Positions 49,537 to 61,708 of a stretch of 64,000 nt of DNA are shown here, piece by piece. Position numbers and translations under genes: made by a program. The notes below the pieces were generated by a model that was not told the DNA's origin, did not search any database, and saw nothing but the letters and a program-made list of their open reading frames with translations. This DNA comes from Dactylis glomerata (taxonomy: Eukaryota; Streptophyta; Magnoliopsida; Poales; Poaceae): assembly GCA_007115705.1 (NCBI GenBank), contig QXEO01000734.1, forward strand, positions 2,205,430 to 2,269,429, written 5' to 3'. The stretch's first letter is position 1; the number at the start of each line of letters is the position of its first letter.

Positions 49537-52413
49537 TCAGGAGTAAAAGGGGCGCAGTAGAGCTATGTTCCATGGCCTCTTGGTTTCTTCTCCGGACCTG
49601 TCCACCTTATTCTTCTTGGGGTCCTGCGCATCTATAAGATAATAGGCATCATTGTGCAGAGCTCTGCTCACAATGAATGGCCCCTCCCATGGAGGAGTTA
49701 ACTTATGCCGGCCTTCTGTTCCTTGCTTTAGCCAGAGTACTAGATCTCCCTCTTGAAATCTCCTTGGATTTACCTTCTGCGCATGATAGCGTCTGAGGTT
49801 CTGCTGATATACTGCTGTTCTTGACAGAGTTATTTCCCTTGCTTCCTCTAGCAGATCAACATCATTTTCTCTGGCTTCTTTAGCCTTGTCCTCAGTATAT
49901 AGCACTATTCTTGGTGCATCATGTATTACATCTGTTGGAAGCACCGCTTCTGCTCCATACACCAGGAAAAATGGTGTGTAGCCTGTTGATCTATTCGGAG
50001 TTGTTCTTAAACTCCACAGCACTGCTGGCAGCTCATCTAGCCAACATCCCAGAGTTTTCTCCAGGGGCTCTATCAGCCGGGGTTTTATGCCGGATAATAC
50101 TAGCCCATTCGATCTCTCTACTTGGCCATTGGCACAAGGGTGGGCAACCGACGCAACGTCCAGCCGGATTCCCACCTCCTCACAAAATCTGGCAAATGGC
50201 CCTTGGGCAAAGTTTGACCCATTGTCAGTGATGATGCTATGAGGAACACCATATCTCAAGATTATATCCTTTAAGAATTTCACTGTTGTGTGACCATCAC
50301 ACTTGCTTATGGGCTTCACTTCAATCCACTTGGTGAACTTGTCCACCATGACCAGGATATGGGTCATTTTCCCTCTGGCCGGCTTAAAAGCCCCGACCAT
50401 ATCCAGGCCCCAAACTGCAAAGGGCCAGGTTATTGGGATAGTTTTCAGGGCAGATGTCGGCTGATGAATCTGGTGGGCATATCTTTGACAACCATTACAT
50501 TTCCGGACCAAGTTTTCTGCCTCTTGCAGTGCCGTTGGCCAATAGAAGCCATGCCGGAATACCTTTGCCACCAATGCCCTGGACGAAGCATGGTGACCAC
50601 ACTCCCCCTGATGAATTTCCCGGAGCATCTCCAGACCCTCCGCAGATTCGACACATCTCTGCAATACTCCGGTGGTACTTCTCTTGTATATTTCTTTGTT
50701 GATGATGGTATACGCTTTGGATCTCCTTATAACCCGGCGGGCCTCGGTTTCATCCGCCGGCACTTGACCATCCACCATGAAGTTCATGATAGGACGTGCC
50801 CATGAGGGCACTTCCCTGACAGTGAACACTGCCTGATCTATTTCCATCATCTCGACCGACACATAATCGATCTCCATGGGCTGCAAAGTCCCCGGGACTG
50901 AAGAATCAGTCCCCGGGTATGCCGGAGCAGTCCCCGGGTATACCGGCACAACCTCTTGGCACATTTTACCCTTGCCTTTAGTTTTGCTCCGGAATACTGT
51001 ACTAACAGCATATGCCGACCCAGTCCCCGGGACTGAGGAAACAGTCCCCGGGTTATCCGTCCTGGCTCCGGCATCTATCTCCATTGGAACTGCTTCGTCT
51101 GGACCTGGCGGGACATAAATGGAGGATGACTCCGGCGAGGGTTTGATCGATGGCTTCCTCAGATGCTCCAGCGAAATGCCGGGCGGGATTGAATCTCGGG
51201 AAGACCCCAGCTTGGATAATGCATCGGCTGCATCGTTCTGAGCCCGGAGAACGTGCCGGAACTCACAACCTTCAAAGTAACCACTTAACTGCTGCACTAG
51301 GAAACGGTATGATGCCATGTTAGCATCATGCGCGTCCCATATGCCGGAACACTGCTGAATCACTAAGTCAGAATCCCCGAAGCACATAATCCGGCGAATT
51401 CCTATGTCCTTAGACACCTTCAGGCCATGCACAAGTGCCTCATATTCCGCCACATTATTTGATGCTGCAAAGTGAATCTGCAGGACGTATCTCAGCTGGT
51501 CGTTCTTTGGTGAACTGAGAACTATGCCGGCACCCAAGCCATGGATTGTCTTGGACCCATCGAAATGCATCCTCCAATAATTGGCATCTGGCAATGGTGG
51601 CTCATACTGTATCTCGGCCCAGTCAATAAAGAAATCAGCCAAGACCTGGGACTTGATTGTATCCCTCTTATCGTACTGCGGTGTATATGGTGAAAGCTCT
51701 ATTGCCCACTTTGCTATCCGGCCGCTGGCATCTTTGTTGCCTATAATTTCCGAGATAGGGGCCTCGGCCACTACCCGGATTGGATGCTCTTGGAAGTAAT
51801 GCTTGAGCTTCTTGGCCGCCATATAGACACCATAGGTCATCTTCTGATAGTGGGGGTAGTTTTGCTTTGAGGTGGAGAGGACTTCACTCAGATAATATAC
51901 CGGCCGCTGCACGGTTTTGCCTCCTTCCTCTCGCTCTACTACCACCACAGCACTGACAACTCGGTTGGTTGCCGCTATATAGAGCAACATTGGCTCCCGG
52001 GGCATCGGAGATGCTAATACCGGCGCTGTTGACAACAACTGTTTCAATTCCTTGAAAGCTGCATCTGCTTGCGTTGTCCAGACAAATGTGTCGGACTTTT
52101 TCATCAACTGATATAACGGCAGAGCTTTCTCTCCCAGCCGGCTTATGAAGCGGCTCAGGGATGCGAGGCACCCAGTGAACTTCTGTACTTCCCTCAAATC
52201 TGTCGGCGGCTTCATCCTTTCTATGGCACGAATCTTGTCGAGATTCACCTCAATACCCCGGCTGGAAACAAGGAAACCGAGCAACTTGCCCGCCGGCACA
52301 CCAAAGGTGCACTTAGCCGGATTCAACTTCATCCGGAATCTCCTCAGGTTCCCAAAGGTTTCCCGGAGATCATCTATGAGAGTCTTGCTCTCCTTGGTTT
52401 TTATGACGATATC
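49537..52413 (-). CDS. Gypsy pol of element A, partial: RT end, two RNase H domains, integrase
   Basis: An open minus-strand frame of over 950 codons, starting inside the RT at the Asp-Ile-Val of the catalytic YVDD (52413), where B is inserted. Next come KTKESKTLIDD, KLNPAKCTFGVPAGKLLGFL and the RT-linked RNase H (about 52100-51650). A second, archaeal-type RNase H follows (HFDGSK near 51560, NVAEYEALVHGL, GDSDLVIQQ, NDAADALSKL). A linker with PGT and PMEID repeats lies at about 51130-50810. The integrase has an HHCC finger (HQGECGHHAS...CNGCQ, about 50640-50490) and D-D-E residues in WGLDMVG, TDNGSN and GQVERSN. It ends PWNIALLRPFYS. Function: reverse transcription, RNA removal and integration. 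It is cut off from its N-terminal part, so it is not functional in place. Confidence 0.93.
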   Translation of the reverse strand, partial: DIVIKTKESKTLIDDLRETFGNLRRFRMKLNPAKCTFGVPAGKLLGFLVSSRGIEVNLDKIRAIERMKPPTDLREVQKFTGCLASLSRFISRLGEKALPLYQLMKKSDTFVWTTQADAAFKELKQLLSTAPVLASPMPREPMLLYIAATNRVVSAVVVVEREEGGKTVQRPVYYLSEVLSTSKQNYPHYQKMTYGVYMAAKKLKHYFQEHPIRVVAEAPISEIIGNKDASGRIAKWAIELSPYTPQYDKRDTIKSQVLADFFIDWAEIQYEPPLPDANYWRMHFDGSKTIHGLGAGIVLSSPKNDQLRYVLQIHFAASNNVAEYEALVHGLKVSKDIGIRRIMCFGDSDLVIQQCSGIWDAHDANMASYRFLVQQLSGYFEGCEFRHVLRAQNDAADALSKLGSSRDSIPPGISLEHLRKPSIKPSPESSSIYVPPGPDEAVPMEIDAGARTDNPGTVSSVPGTGSAYAVSTVFRSKTKGKGKMCQEVVPVYPGTAPAYPGTDSSVPGTLQPMEIDYVSVEMMEIDQAVFTVREVPSWARPIMNFMVDGQVPADETEARRVIRRSKAYTIINKEIYKRSTTGVLQRCVESAEGLEMLREIHQGECGHHASSRALVAKVFRHGFYWPTALQEAENLVRKCNGCQRYAHQIHQPTSALKTIPITWPFAVWGLDMVGAFKPARGKMTHILVMVDKFTKWIEVKPISKCDGHTTVKFLKDIILRYGVPHSIITDNGSNFAQGPFARFCEEVGIRLDVASVAHPCANGQVERSNGLVLSGIKPRLIEPLEKTLGCWLDELPAVLWSLRTTPNRSTGYTPFFLVYGAEAVLPTDVIHDAPRIVLYTEDKAKEARENDVDLLEEAREITLSRTAVYQQNLRRYHAQKVNPRRFQEGDLVLWLKQGTEGRHKLTPPWEGPFIVSRALHNDAYYLIDAQDPKKNKVDRSGEETKRPWNIALLRPFYS

Positions 52414-53339
52414 TGTCGTCGTGGTGAAACAACATATGCCATAGGATGGCTTAAATGGGGGCCGACTAGATGCTGGAGGATTCGGGAGAGGGGAACGAGC
52501 TAAAAAGCACGACAGAAAGAGACACTGATCTACCCAGGTTCAGGGCTCTCGTAAGGAGATAACACCCCTACTCCTGCTCTACTGATTGTATATATGGATC
52601 GATGTAGTACACCACAATGGTGCTTCCAAGCTCTCTGCTAGAGAAGGAAGATGAACTGGTAAGTGTAAGAGTACAGAGTGACCAACCCTTTACCAGGGCT
52701 CCCTATGCCACCTTATATAGTGGTGGCCAGGGTTACAACGGTCATACAAGACCACAAGACAAGGGCTACACTCCAAACAGGAGCTGGTGGCGATGGCAGA
52801 GACCCTTGACTTCGCCCCTGATTGCTCTCGATGGGACGCCATATCCCTGTACCTTGTACCTCTTGAACTGTGGCCTTACCTCTGTGCGGTAAGCTCGTAC
52901 TTGTGCACAGTGAGGGTAGGTAACCTCCACTGTGCACCCTGCCATCTTACTCTGCTACCATGCTTGGATGTTTCCTTCCTTGATTGTAGGGATGTGACAC
53001 CTTGGTTGACTTAAGTATCCCGGATATGACCGTTGGCCATACCCAGGACTTATATGCCGGACCAACGACCTACGAGGGTCGGGTAATCCGGCCTCCCCTG
53101 CTCCTGCACAACACACCAAATGGTTAGGCCGGCATATCTAAGTATATGCCGGCACACTTTTATAAGTATTCCGGCTATGCCGGCATATCCAAGTATCAGC
53201 CGGGATACACATTATATGCCGGCCTGGCCAATGCTCTTATATTCCGGCCAGGGCCTTCCTTGATAACCCGGCATAAAGTCAATCATAGACCTTGTGTCTT
53301 TCTACTCTCTTGACCCTACCGGGGGTCATCCCTCCGACA
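52414..53339 (-). repeat. 3' LTR of element B
   Basis: 926 bp with the same tips as LTR A. The minus-strand TATA is at 52711-52720. It matches the visible 320 bp of the 5' LTR almost perfectly. Confidence 0.9.
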
Positions 53340-54394
53340 CTAGTCCCCGAAGCTGCCGAGGTTCCCCAGTCATAACTGTGGAGCCTTGACAGGTTCAACA
53401 TACCTTTCTTTATTATGCCCCGGCGATCAGATTATATGCCGGCACATCTGCACATATCCCGGCCTCTGTTCCTGTTCCAAAACTTATTCCGGCCGATCCC
53501 GAGGGTATTCCGGACGGAACATATACATCGGGCAATTAATCCGACATATAGACGAGTCTTCCTCGAGAAGCCATGTCCGACAGCTTTGCATCGAAACTTG
53601 TAACTGCCCTGCCACCTCGAACGATCACCCACGATGTGACGGTTCACAGTGCAGCAGTTACTTCTCGCCATCATTGCGTCATGGCACGGTTACAGGAACC
53701 GCCGCCCCACTCTGTGCCGCCACGTGGCGCCTCGCCGCAGAAACGGTCGGGGGAGTGGAGCACTCCCACGATCCCCACGACCCTGCCTCTTCGCTATAAA
53801 CAGGGCGGCGGGGGTAAACGTATCTTTTTACCCCCCACCACCATCGTCTTCCTCGCCTTCCTCGCCTGCTACTCTGCCTCCTGCGCTCCACCGCCGGTCC
53901 GAAGAGCAGCATCGCCGCCGCAGCCGACCTGCTCCCCGCCGACGCCGACGCCCGACGACGCACGGCATCACCTTTGACGCCGCCGCCGCCGCCGCCTCTT
54001 CTCTCTGCAGCATTGCAGGGAGATTGGATCTTCCTGCACGCTCGCCGCCGCTCCATCGTCGCCGGCCAAGCTCCGGTGAGACCTCCCTCTGTTCTTCCTC
54101 TTTCACGCCTTTTACAACTTCGCACCAGTAGCCCCACTTGCACAGATCTGCTTCAGTCTCAGAGCTAGTTTTCCCTTTGATTCGACTAGCATTGCTAGGC
54201 AACGCTCGCAGGTGTTCATCTTTAGGAGTTTTACCTTTATTTGTTTCCTATTTTAACTGTCTCGGTAGATCTTCTATTCCTGCTAACATCTGTGAGAGTG
54301 GTATGCCGGAGAGACTAACCTCCCTCTTTTCTCCGGCCTTGATAGGAATAACATCACGGGACTCCGGCTCTCACGCCTTATCCCGGCCACTAAG
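53340..54394 (+). promoter_or_regulatory. Promoter, 5'UTR and 5'UTR intron of antisense gene B
   Basis: The plus-strand TATAAA is at 53795-53800. The leader, the 5' splice site CTCCG|GTGAGA (near 54075) and the 3' site CTTGATAG (near 54345) match copy A. The ATG is at 54395. Confidence 0.58.
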
Positions 54395-57300
54395 ATGGCA
54401 TCTTCAAGCATGACGGCTACCTCGGCCTCTGAGGAAGATACCTCGGCCCGAGCCCAAGGACGTTCCGGCTGGGAGGGGTCGGAGGTTACTCCGGCCGACA
54501 TATCCTGGGTCACCTCCACCAGGAGAGTCCCGGAGGGCGTAGCATGCCGGCTACCAGCGGGAGAAACTGTGCCGGCACCTGAACCCGGCGAACGCGTCGT
54601 CTTCATCGCCCACTTCGAGCGGGGCTTCGGTCTGCCGGCATCGGACTTCTTCCGGGACTTCCTCAACACCTACGAGCTACAACCTCATCATATCCCGGCC
54701 AATGCCGTGATGATCCTCTCCGCCTTCGCTGCTTTTTGCGAGGGCTATGCCGGCATAGAGGCCCTTACTCAAGGCTGGGCGAAGTACTTCTAACTGCGGA
54801 AGCAAGTCGTCCAAGAGCCGCCCCGGAGCAAGGACGACCCGCCGGAGACGGCCCAGGAAAAGAAGGACCGCCCCATGACCCTCTGCGGCGCGGCCACCAT
54901 CATGTCCCGGAAGGGCTCAGACTTCCCCAAGGTGGAGCTCCTGGAATCTTGCAAGAAGTGGCAGAAAAGCTTCTTCTACGTCAAGAACACCACCGACGAG
55001 GATCTGCTCAACCTGCCGCCATTTGTGGACGAGCCACCCTTGGCCATGACGAACTGGACCTATAACCCGAAGAACTCGGTGATGCCGGTGAATGCGCTTC
55101 ACCGGGTTAAGGGCGAGCTCCTGGATGCCGGTCTTACTCCTCAAGACCTGGTGGCCTGCTATATAAGCCGGCGCGTCTCCCCTCTGCAGCGCCGGTCGCA
55201 CAAGATCTGTCAGATGAGCGGGCCAATGGACCCCACCCGGCACTCCACACACGAGCTGACTCCGGCCGACATTCTGCGCCAGATTAAGGATGTCTGCAAG
55301 TCCTCTCAGGCCACTTTTGCCTGGGGGCTAGAACCATACAGCCGGGATAGGCCCGCCCCAACGGTAAACCATCTTATCCGATACATAAAGTCCATGTCCG
55401 GCACATAGATACTTAAGCCGACACATGTCTATTTGCCGGCACATATCATATTGATCCGACATACCTCTTCCACCGGCATATTTCCTTGTCTGAATACTTG
55501 ACTTTGCTGTTTATACAGAAATTCAGCTTCCAAACCATGGAGAACTCCCGGATCAAGATCGCGGCGGATCGCACCGTTGCGGATGTTGAAGATCCGGATC
55601 ATTGGGATAAGCTTCCCAGGAGCACCCGTGCTGCAGCTGCCATGGGTAAGGGCTCTTCATCCCGGCATTATACTCAAGACCGGAGTGAGATTGATTCTGA
55701 CGAGGAGGTCCTGCTGTACTATGACCCGACGCCACTTGCGTACGCCTTTCCAGAAACCCCTATTGCTTACGAGTTTCCAATGCCGTCCTCAGCTATCCCG
55801 GACGATATCGTTATCGACGCCGCCCCTCTGAACCAGGGACCTCCTTCCACCGGCGGACGTGCCGGCCGGAAGCGAGGCGTGAAGCCCCCGTCCGACATAC
55901 CTCAGAGGTCGAAAAGGCAGAAGGTCTGCGTGCCCAAACAGAAGAAACAGAGGCCTGTTGCCTCGGGGTAAATTTCCTTTTCTTTGCATTTCCTCCGACA
56001 TATCTCTTGTTTGTATTACTGACTTGGTGTTTTCTCTCTTTCAGTGCTCCTCTTGAGCCGGAACAAGCTTCTGGCTTGAGCGGCGACCCGAAGGTTACCA
56101 AGCCCGCTGCCCCTGCTACCTCCGACATTCCCTCTGCCAGTCACACGAGCTCCCCGGCGCCGGCATCTTCGCCTGCGCCTGAGAAGACCAGCTCCCCGGC
56201 GAAGGACGTTCCTCCGCTAGAACAAGATACCTCTGCCCCCGACGTCCACATGGACTCGGGGGCTCAACAGGAACCTCCGGCTCCTGATGTCCACATGGAC
56301 ACAGGAGCCCACCAAGAAGCACCAGACTCCGGCGCGCCCACCGGCGACGCCGGCACAGCTGAAAACGCCGGAGCAGACATCAAGGGTAAAGGCCCTTTAG
56401 TGCCGGAAGTCCGGACTATTCCGGATCCTGCCTCTGCTGGCCAAGATGCACCGGCCGCGCCGGAACAGCCCGCACCCGAGACTCCTTCAGCTGACAAGAC
56501 CCCAGCACCGGCCAAGACCACTGCACCGGCCAAGACCACTGCACCGGCCAAGTCCACTGCCCGGGCCAAGACCACTGCACCGGCCCAGACCGGCACGTTG
56601 AAGATTCAGCCGGCCAAGTCCGGCACACCATCTGCCGCAACTGCTCCTCCTAAGGCAGCGTCCCGGACCAGCTCTGCTCTGGCCCTGCATCTTGGCAGGG
56701 CAGCAGCCCGGCCGGGGTACCGGACCAGCTTCTTCGACACCCCAGAACTCGAGGGCCTCGTCCCTCTTGCGACGAAAAGTGATCAGAGCCTCGGCTCTCT
56801 TAAGGAGCAGTGCATCAAATGGAACGACGCCAGCAACATGGACACTGCGGACTCAAGGAGCAAGAAGCTGGCCGAAGCCAAGACCAGTGGCGACCCAAGC
56901 GACTTCCTGGCAGCGAAGCCCATACCGATCGCCAGCGAGCTCCTCAGCCTCCAGCAAAGACTTCACAAGTTGGCCGATGCCACCAACGTAAGTCCTCTCT
57001 ATTTACACACATATCCCCAGTCCCCGAAAATGTCGGCTGTCCGGGATATGGACATCCGGGATTTTCTCATAGTCCTTTAGCTAGCTTCTTTTGAATTAAC
57101 TGCCGACATATGAGCTCGATCCGAGCTTCAAATCCTAGTCACCGAGGGCCGGGATAGGTGCGCAGCACCTGTGCCGGGTCTTTAACAATTTCACATCTCT
57201 AATATCTTTCAAGTCCTCTTGACCGGGATATAAGCTCGATTCGAGCTTCAAATCCTAGTCACCGAGAGCCGGGATAGGTGCGCAGCACCTGTGCCGGGTC

Positions 57301-58868
57301 TCTAAAAGAATGATCACTTGATAAAATCTTCACTTTAATTATCATGTCAAATTTCTCTGCTGACATTTCAAATCCCGGCATTTTTGCAGCTCATGAACAA
57401 CACCCGGGCCAACATGTTCCATGAGTTGGTGTGCGAGCACCGGAAGCTATCTGATGCACACAGCAAGCTTCAGCAGGAGCTGTCCCAGAAAGGTAATCTT
57501 TGCCGACATACCGCTATATGCCGGATATCTTTCCTCTCTTTACTTTGCAATACTTCTTCTTACCGACACATAACCTTGTGCCGACATTCTGCAGCTGGCA
57601 CTGAAAAACAAGTCGCCGCGCTTCTTACGAGGGTGAAAGAGCTTACTGGTATGCCGGATCCTGCTGTTACCCGGATAGCTACTTTATACTTCAAATCCTT
57701 TACTCTTTGTCACTGTTTTCTTTCTTCAAATCCTTTTAACTTGAAATCTTTTCAGATGAGAAGGCTGCACTGGAGGCACGCCACCAGGATTGTGTGTCCT
57801 CGGTGGATGTGGCCAAGCAACTGGACGACCGGGATGCCGGTCACAAGGCCGAGGTTGAGCAGTTGAAGGGCCGGATCACCGAGCTGCTGGACGAAAAGGA
57901 ACAGAGGGAGGGCCTACTGAAGAAAACCCAGACCCTGCTTGTTACCTCCGAGCCTGATGCCTCCAACGCCCACGCTGAACTGGATAGCCTGAAGGAGCAG
58001 GCCACCAAATGGGAGGTTACAGTTGCACAGCTGAATGCCGACCTTGCCCGTAAGCTTAAAATCCTTTCCCCTTTTATCCTTTCCGACATAGTGTAATCTT
58101 TTTCGGCATAGCATCTATGCCGACATATTTTCCTTTTGCTAACATTGTTTCTATTCTGCAGGCATGTTTCCCGCTTCCGTCGCTGACGTTGAGAGGGCTT
58201 TGCAGTTGGACCGAGAAAACCGGGGTGTTCCGGTTGACTCGCCCAACTGGGACATGTCGGAGCAGCTGCTGGCCCTGCAGTCCCGGAAGGAGGCCATGAC
58301 CCTTTACACTGAAGAGCTCTTCTACGGCGCCCAGGAGGCATTCTCTGCCCTCTGGCCGGGACAAAGGACTCCCACTGATCCGGTTGACCTCGGCAACGAC
58401 CTGCAGCTTGCCAAGGTTCGCCTCCGGGAGTGGCGAGATTCCGGCGCGAGGGTTGGAGCTGACGAAGCCCTCGGCTACTTCTTGTCTTGGTATGAAAAGG
58501 CAGACTTGGAGACTTTGCGCACCGTGCGCGAAGGTTCCATCTGGACCACGGATCCGGATCATATCCGTCGCCGCAAGGAGTTGGCCCATAGTTATGCGGA
58601 CTATGCCGACACCGACAAATTCGTCCGGGACATCCGCGAGCCGGAGAAGAATGACGATGCCGGGACATCTGCCGCTGCTGAGGGTTCCGACTCCAGCCAA
58701 GATGAAGATGAAGCTGAGGAAGCCGACACTGAAGCTCCAGAACAGGCATCTGCCCCGGGCGGAGGCGATGGCTCCATTCCATCTGCTGGGTCCGGCACAC
58801 CTGAAGCCGACACTTCCACTGCTACCGCTCCACCTGCCGGCGGCTCTGCTTCTGCCACTGCTCCTTGA
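54395..58868 (+). pseudogene. Seven-exon antisense gene of element B (Transposase_28-like)
   Basis: Predicted exons: 54395-55363, 55519-55967, 56045-56987, 57390-57492, 57595-57648, 57756-58049, 58162-58868. Each has exactly the same length as in A, and all GT-AG sites and phases are kept. A private TAA at 54791-54793 (CAA in A) stops exon 1 after 132 codons; exon 3 is open here (CAG where A has TAG). Other differences are mostly single substitutions. Intron 3 holds two, not three, 120-bp units. Domain order is as in A. The two copies carry different single lesions, so their source gene was intact. Confidence 0.8.
57114..57303 (+). repeat. 120-bp tandem repeat in intron 3 of antisense gene B
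   Basis: Two units start at 57114 and 57234 with period 120; the second is partial. The same palindrome GGTGCGCAGCACC occurs in each. Confidence 0.92.
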
Positions 58869-59519
58869 CTTTGGAGCATAAAAACTTTAAGTTTTATCAG
58901 ATCCCCGGTATGCCGGGTGCAGATGTAATATACACATTTAATTTCCTTTGGTTTGCTATCTGAACAAGTTTTATCTTGGTTTGCTTGTTACTAATGCCGG
59001 ATCATCTTTTGGCTAAGTCACCGAGTTGTTTTCCTGTTTCCTCAATTTCACAACCTTGGCTACTTGTCTACCTTAATTGGCTTTCGACGTATGAGTCTCA
59101 AGGTTGCTTCCTCGAACATACAGTACTTTAACTTTGAGACTTAGACTTCAAATCATCCGACACTTTAAATTTTAACTTTAGCTTTAACGAAAATGTCGGT
59201 TCGCTTGCTTTGTATTTCCTTAGCCGTTTTCCATGTGTAGACAATCTCCGGCATCTACTCTTGCTAGCCATGAAGCCGGGTTTCGGACAGCAGCTGAGTC
59301 GAAGAGTGGCCTTTGATGCCGACACATTACTAGGCCGACATAGGAAACATTCAAATAAAGCCAGCCGGCATATAACAAAAAACTGTAAATAAACAACAAA
59401 TATACCTCGGAGCTAGTTACCCGGCTTCTTCGGGATGCCGGTATTTCATTCATTAGTCTTGTGCCGGCACAACACGCCGGCATACAAAGGAAAATATGGA
59501 AATACATACATTGTGTTGC
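58869..59519. other. Spacer between antisense gene B and pol
   Basis: Counterpart of 48886-49536, nearly identical; no gene. Confidence 0.45.
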
Positions 59520-61708
59520 TCAGGAGTAAAAGGGGCGCAGTAGAGCTATGTTCCATGGCCTCTTGGTTTCTTCTCCGGACCTGTCCGCCTTATTCTTCTT
59601 GGGGTCCTGCGCATCTATAAGATAATAGGCATCATTGTGCAGAGCTCTGCTCACAATGAATGGCCCCTCCCATGGAGGAGTTAACTTATGCCGGCCTTCT
59701 GTTCCTTGCTTTAGCCGGAGTACTAGATCTCCCTCTTGAAATCTCCTTGGATTTACCTTCTGCGCATGATAGCGTCTGAGGTTCTGCTGATATACTGCTG
59801 TTCTTGACAGAGTTATTTCCCTTGCTTCCTCTAGCAGATCAACATCATTTTCTCTGGCTTCTTTAGCCTCTTCCTCAGTATATAGCACTATTCTTGGTGC
59901 ATCATGTATTACATCTGTTGGAAGCACAGCTTCTGCTCCATACACCAGGAAAAATGGTGTGTAGCCTGTTGATCTATTCGGAGTAGTTCTTAAACTCCAC
60001 AGCACTGCTGGCAGCTCATCTAGCCAACATCCCGGAGTTTTCTCCAGGGGCTCTATCAGCCGGGGTTTTATGCCGGATAATACTAGCCCATTCGATCTCT
60101 CTACTTGGCCATTGGCACAAGGGTGGGCAACCGACGCAACGTCCAGCCGGATTCCCACCTCCTCACAAAATCTGGCAAATGGCCCTTGGGCAAAGTTTGA
60201 CCCATTGTCAGTGATGATGCTATGAGGAACACCATATCTCAAGATTATATCCTTTAAGAATTTCACTGCTGTGTGACCATCACACTTGCTTATGGGCTTC
60301 ACTTCAATCCACTTGGTGAACTTGTCCACCATGACCAGGATATGGGTCATTTTCCCTCTGGCCGGCTTAAAAGCCCCGACCATATCCAGGCCCCAAACAG
60401 CAAAGGGCCAGGTTATTGGGATAGTTTTCAGGGCAGATGCCGGCTGATGAATCTGGTGGGCATATCTTTGACACCCATTACATTTCCGGACCAAGTTTTC
60501 TGCCTCTTGCAGTGCCGTTGGCCAATAGAAGCCATGCCGGAATACCTTTGCCACCAATGCCCTGGACGAAGCATGGTGACCACACTCCCCCTGGTGAATT
60601 TCTCGGAGCATCTCCAGACCCTCCGCAGATTCGACACATCTCTGCAATACTCCGGTGGTACTTCTCTTGTATATTTCTTTGTTGATGATGGTATACGCTT
60701 TGGATCTCCTCATAACCCGGCGGGCCTCGGTTTCATCCGCCGGCACTTGACCATCCACCATGAAGTTCAAGATAGGACGTGCCCATGAGGGTACTTCCCT
60801 GACAGTGAACACTGCCTGATCTATTTCCATCATTTCGACCGACACATAATCGATCTCCATGGGCTGCGAAGTCCCCGGGACTGAAGAATCAGTCCCCGGG
60901 TATGCCGGAGCAGTCCCCGGGTATACCGGCACAACCTCTAGGCACATTTTACCCTTGCCTTTAGTTTTGCTCCGGAATACTGTACTAACAGCATATGCCG
61001 GCCCAGTCCCCGGGACTGAGGAAACAGTCCCCGGGTTATCCGCCTTGGCTCCGGCATCTATCTCCATTGGAACTGCTTCGTCTGGACCTGGCGGGACATA
61101 AATGGAGGATGACTCCGGCGAGGGTTTGATCGATGGCTTCCTCAGATGCTCCAGCGAAATGCCGGGTGGGATTGAATCTCGGGAAGATCCCAGCTTGGAT
61201 AATGCATCGGCTGCATCGTTCTGAGCCCGGAGAACGTGCCGGAACTCACAACCTTCAAAGTAACCACTTAACTGCTGCACTAGGAAACGGTATGATGCCA
61301 TGTTAGCATCATGCGCGTCCCATATGCCGGAACACTGCTGAATCACTAAGTCAGAATCTCCGAAGCACATAATCCGGCGAATTCCTATGTCCTTAGACAC
61401 CTTCAGGCCATGCACAAGTGCCTCATATTCCGCCACATTATTTGATGCTGCAAAGTGAATCTGCAGGACGTATCTCAGCTGGTCATTCTTTGGTGAACTG
61501 AGAACTATGCCGGCACCCAAGCCATGGATTGTCTTGGACCCATCGAAATGCATCCTCCAATAATTGGCATCTGGCAATGGTGGCTCATACTGTATCTCGG
61601 CCCAGTCAATAAAGAAATCAGCCAAGACCTGGGACTTGATTGTATCCCTCTTATCGTACTGCGGTGTATATGGTGAAAGCTCTATTGCCCATTTTGCTAT
61701 CCGGCCGC
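59520..61708 (-). CDS. Pol remnant of element B: second RNase H and integrase
   Basis: An open minus-strand frame of 701 codons from the ATG at 61625, with open sequence back to about 61708. It contains the archaeal-type RNase H (HFDGSK near 61543, EYEALVHGL, GDSDLVIQQ), the PGT/PMEID linker, and a complete integrase: HHCC finger near 60620-60470, D-D-E residues in WGLDMVG, TDNGSN (about 60198-60215) and GQVERSN (about 60092-60114). It ends PWNIALLRPFYS. At 61708 the sequence jumps to a protease-RT linker, so the whole RT and its RNase H are deleted and the frame shifts. Integrase and RNase H remain open and near-identical to A. Confidence 0.9.

Larger units (their letters stand above)
42218..52413 (-). 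mobile_element. Tat-like gypsy element A (3' part in window)
   Basis: A minus-strand element with its 3' LTR at 42218-43180, a plus-strand antisense gene (44292-48885) and the downstream part of pol (49537-52413). Element B is inserted at 52413, so the rest of RT, protease, gag and the 5' LTR lie beyond B and outside the window. Dual RNase H plus an antisense gene between pol and the 3' LTR is the layout of Tat-lineage elements (Grande, Cinful, RIRE2, Retand types). Confidence 0.88.

Noticed and set aside
50273..50805. Plus-strand 171-codon ORF (and its copy at 60273)
   Set aside because: Opposite-strand shadow of the integrase coding region.
57841..58800. Minus-strand ORFs of 319 and 208 codons
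   Set aside because: Antisense shadows of exons 6 and 7 of the antisense gene; they cross spliced introns and show no domain.
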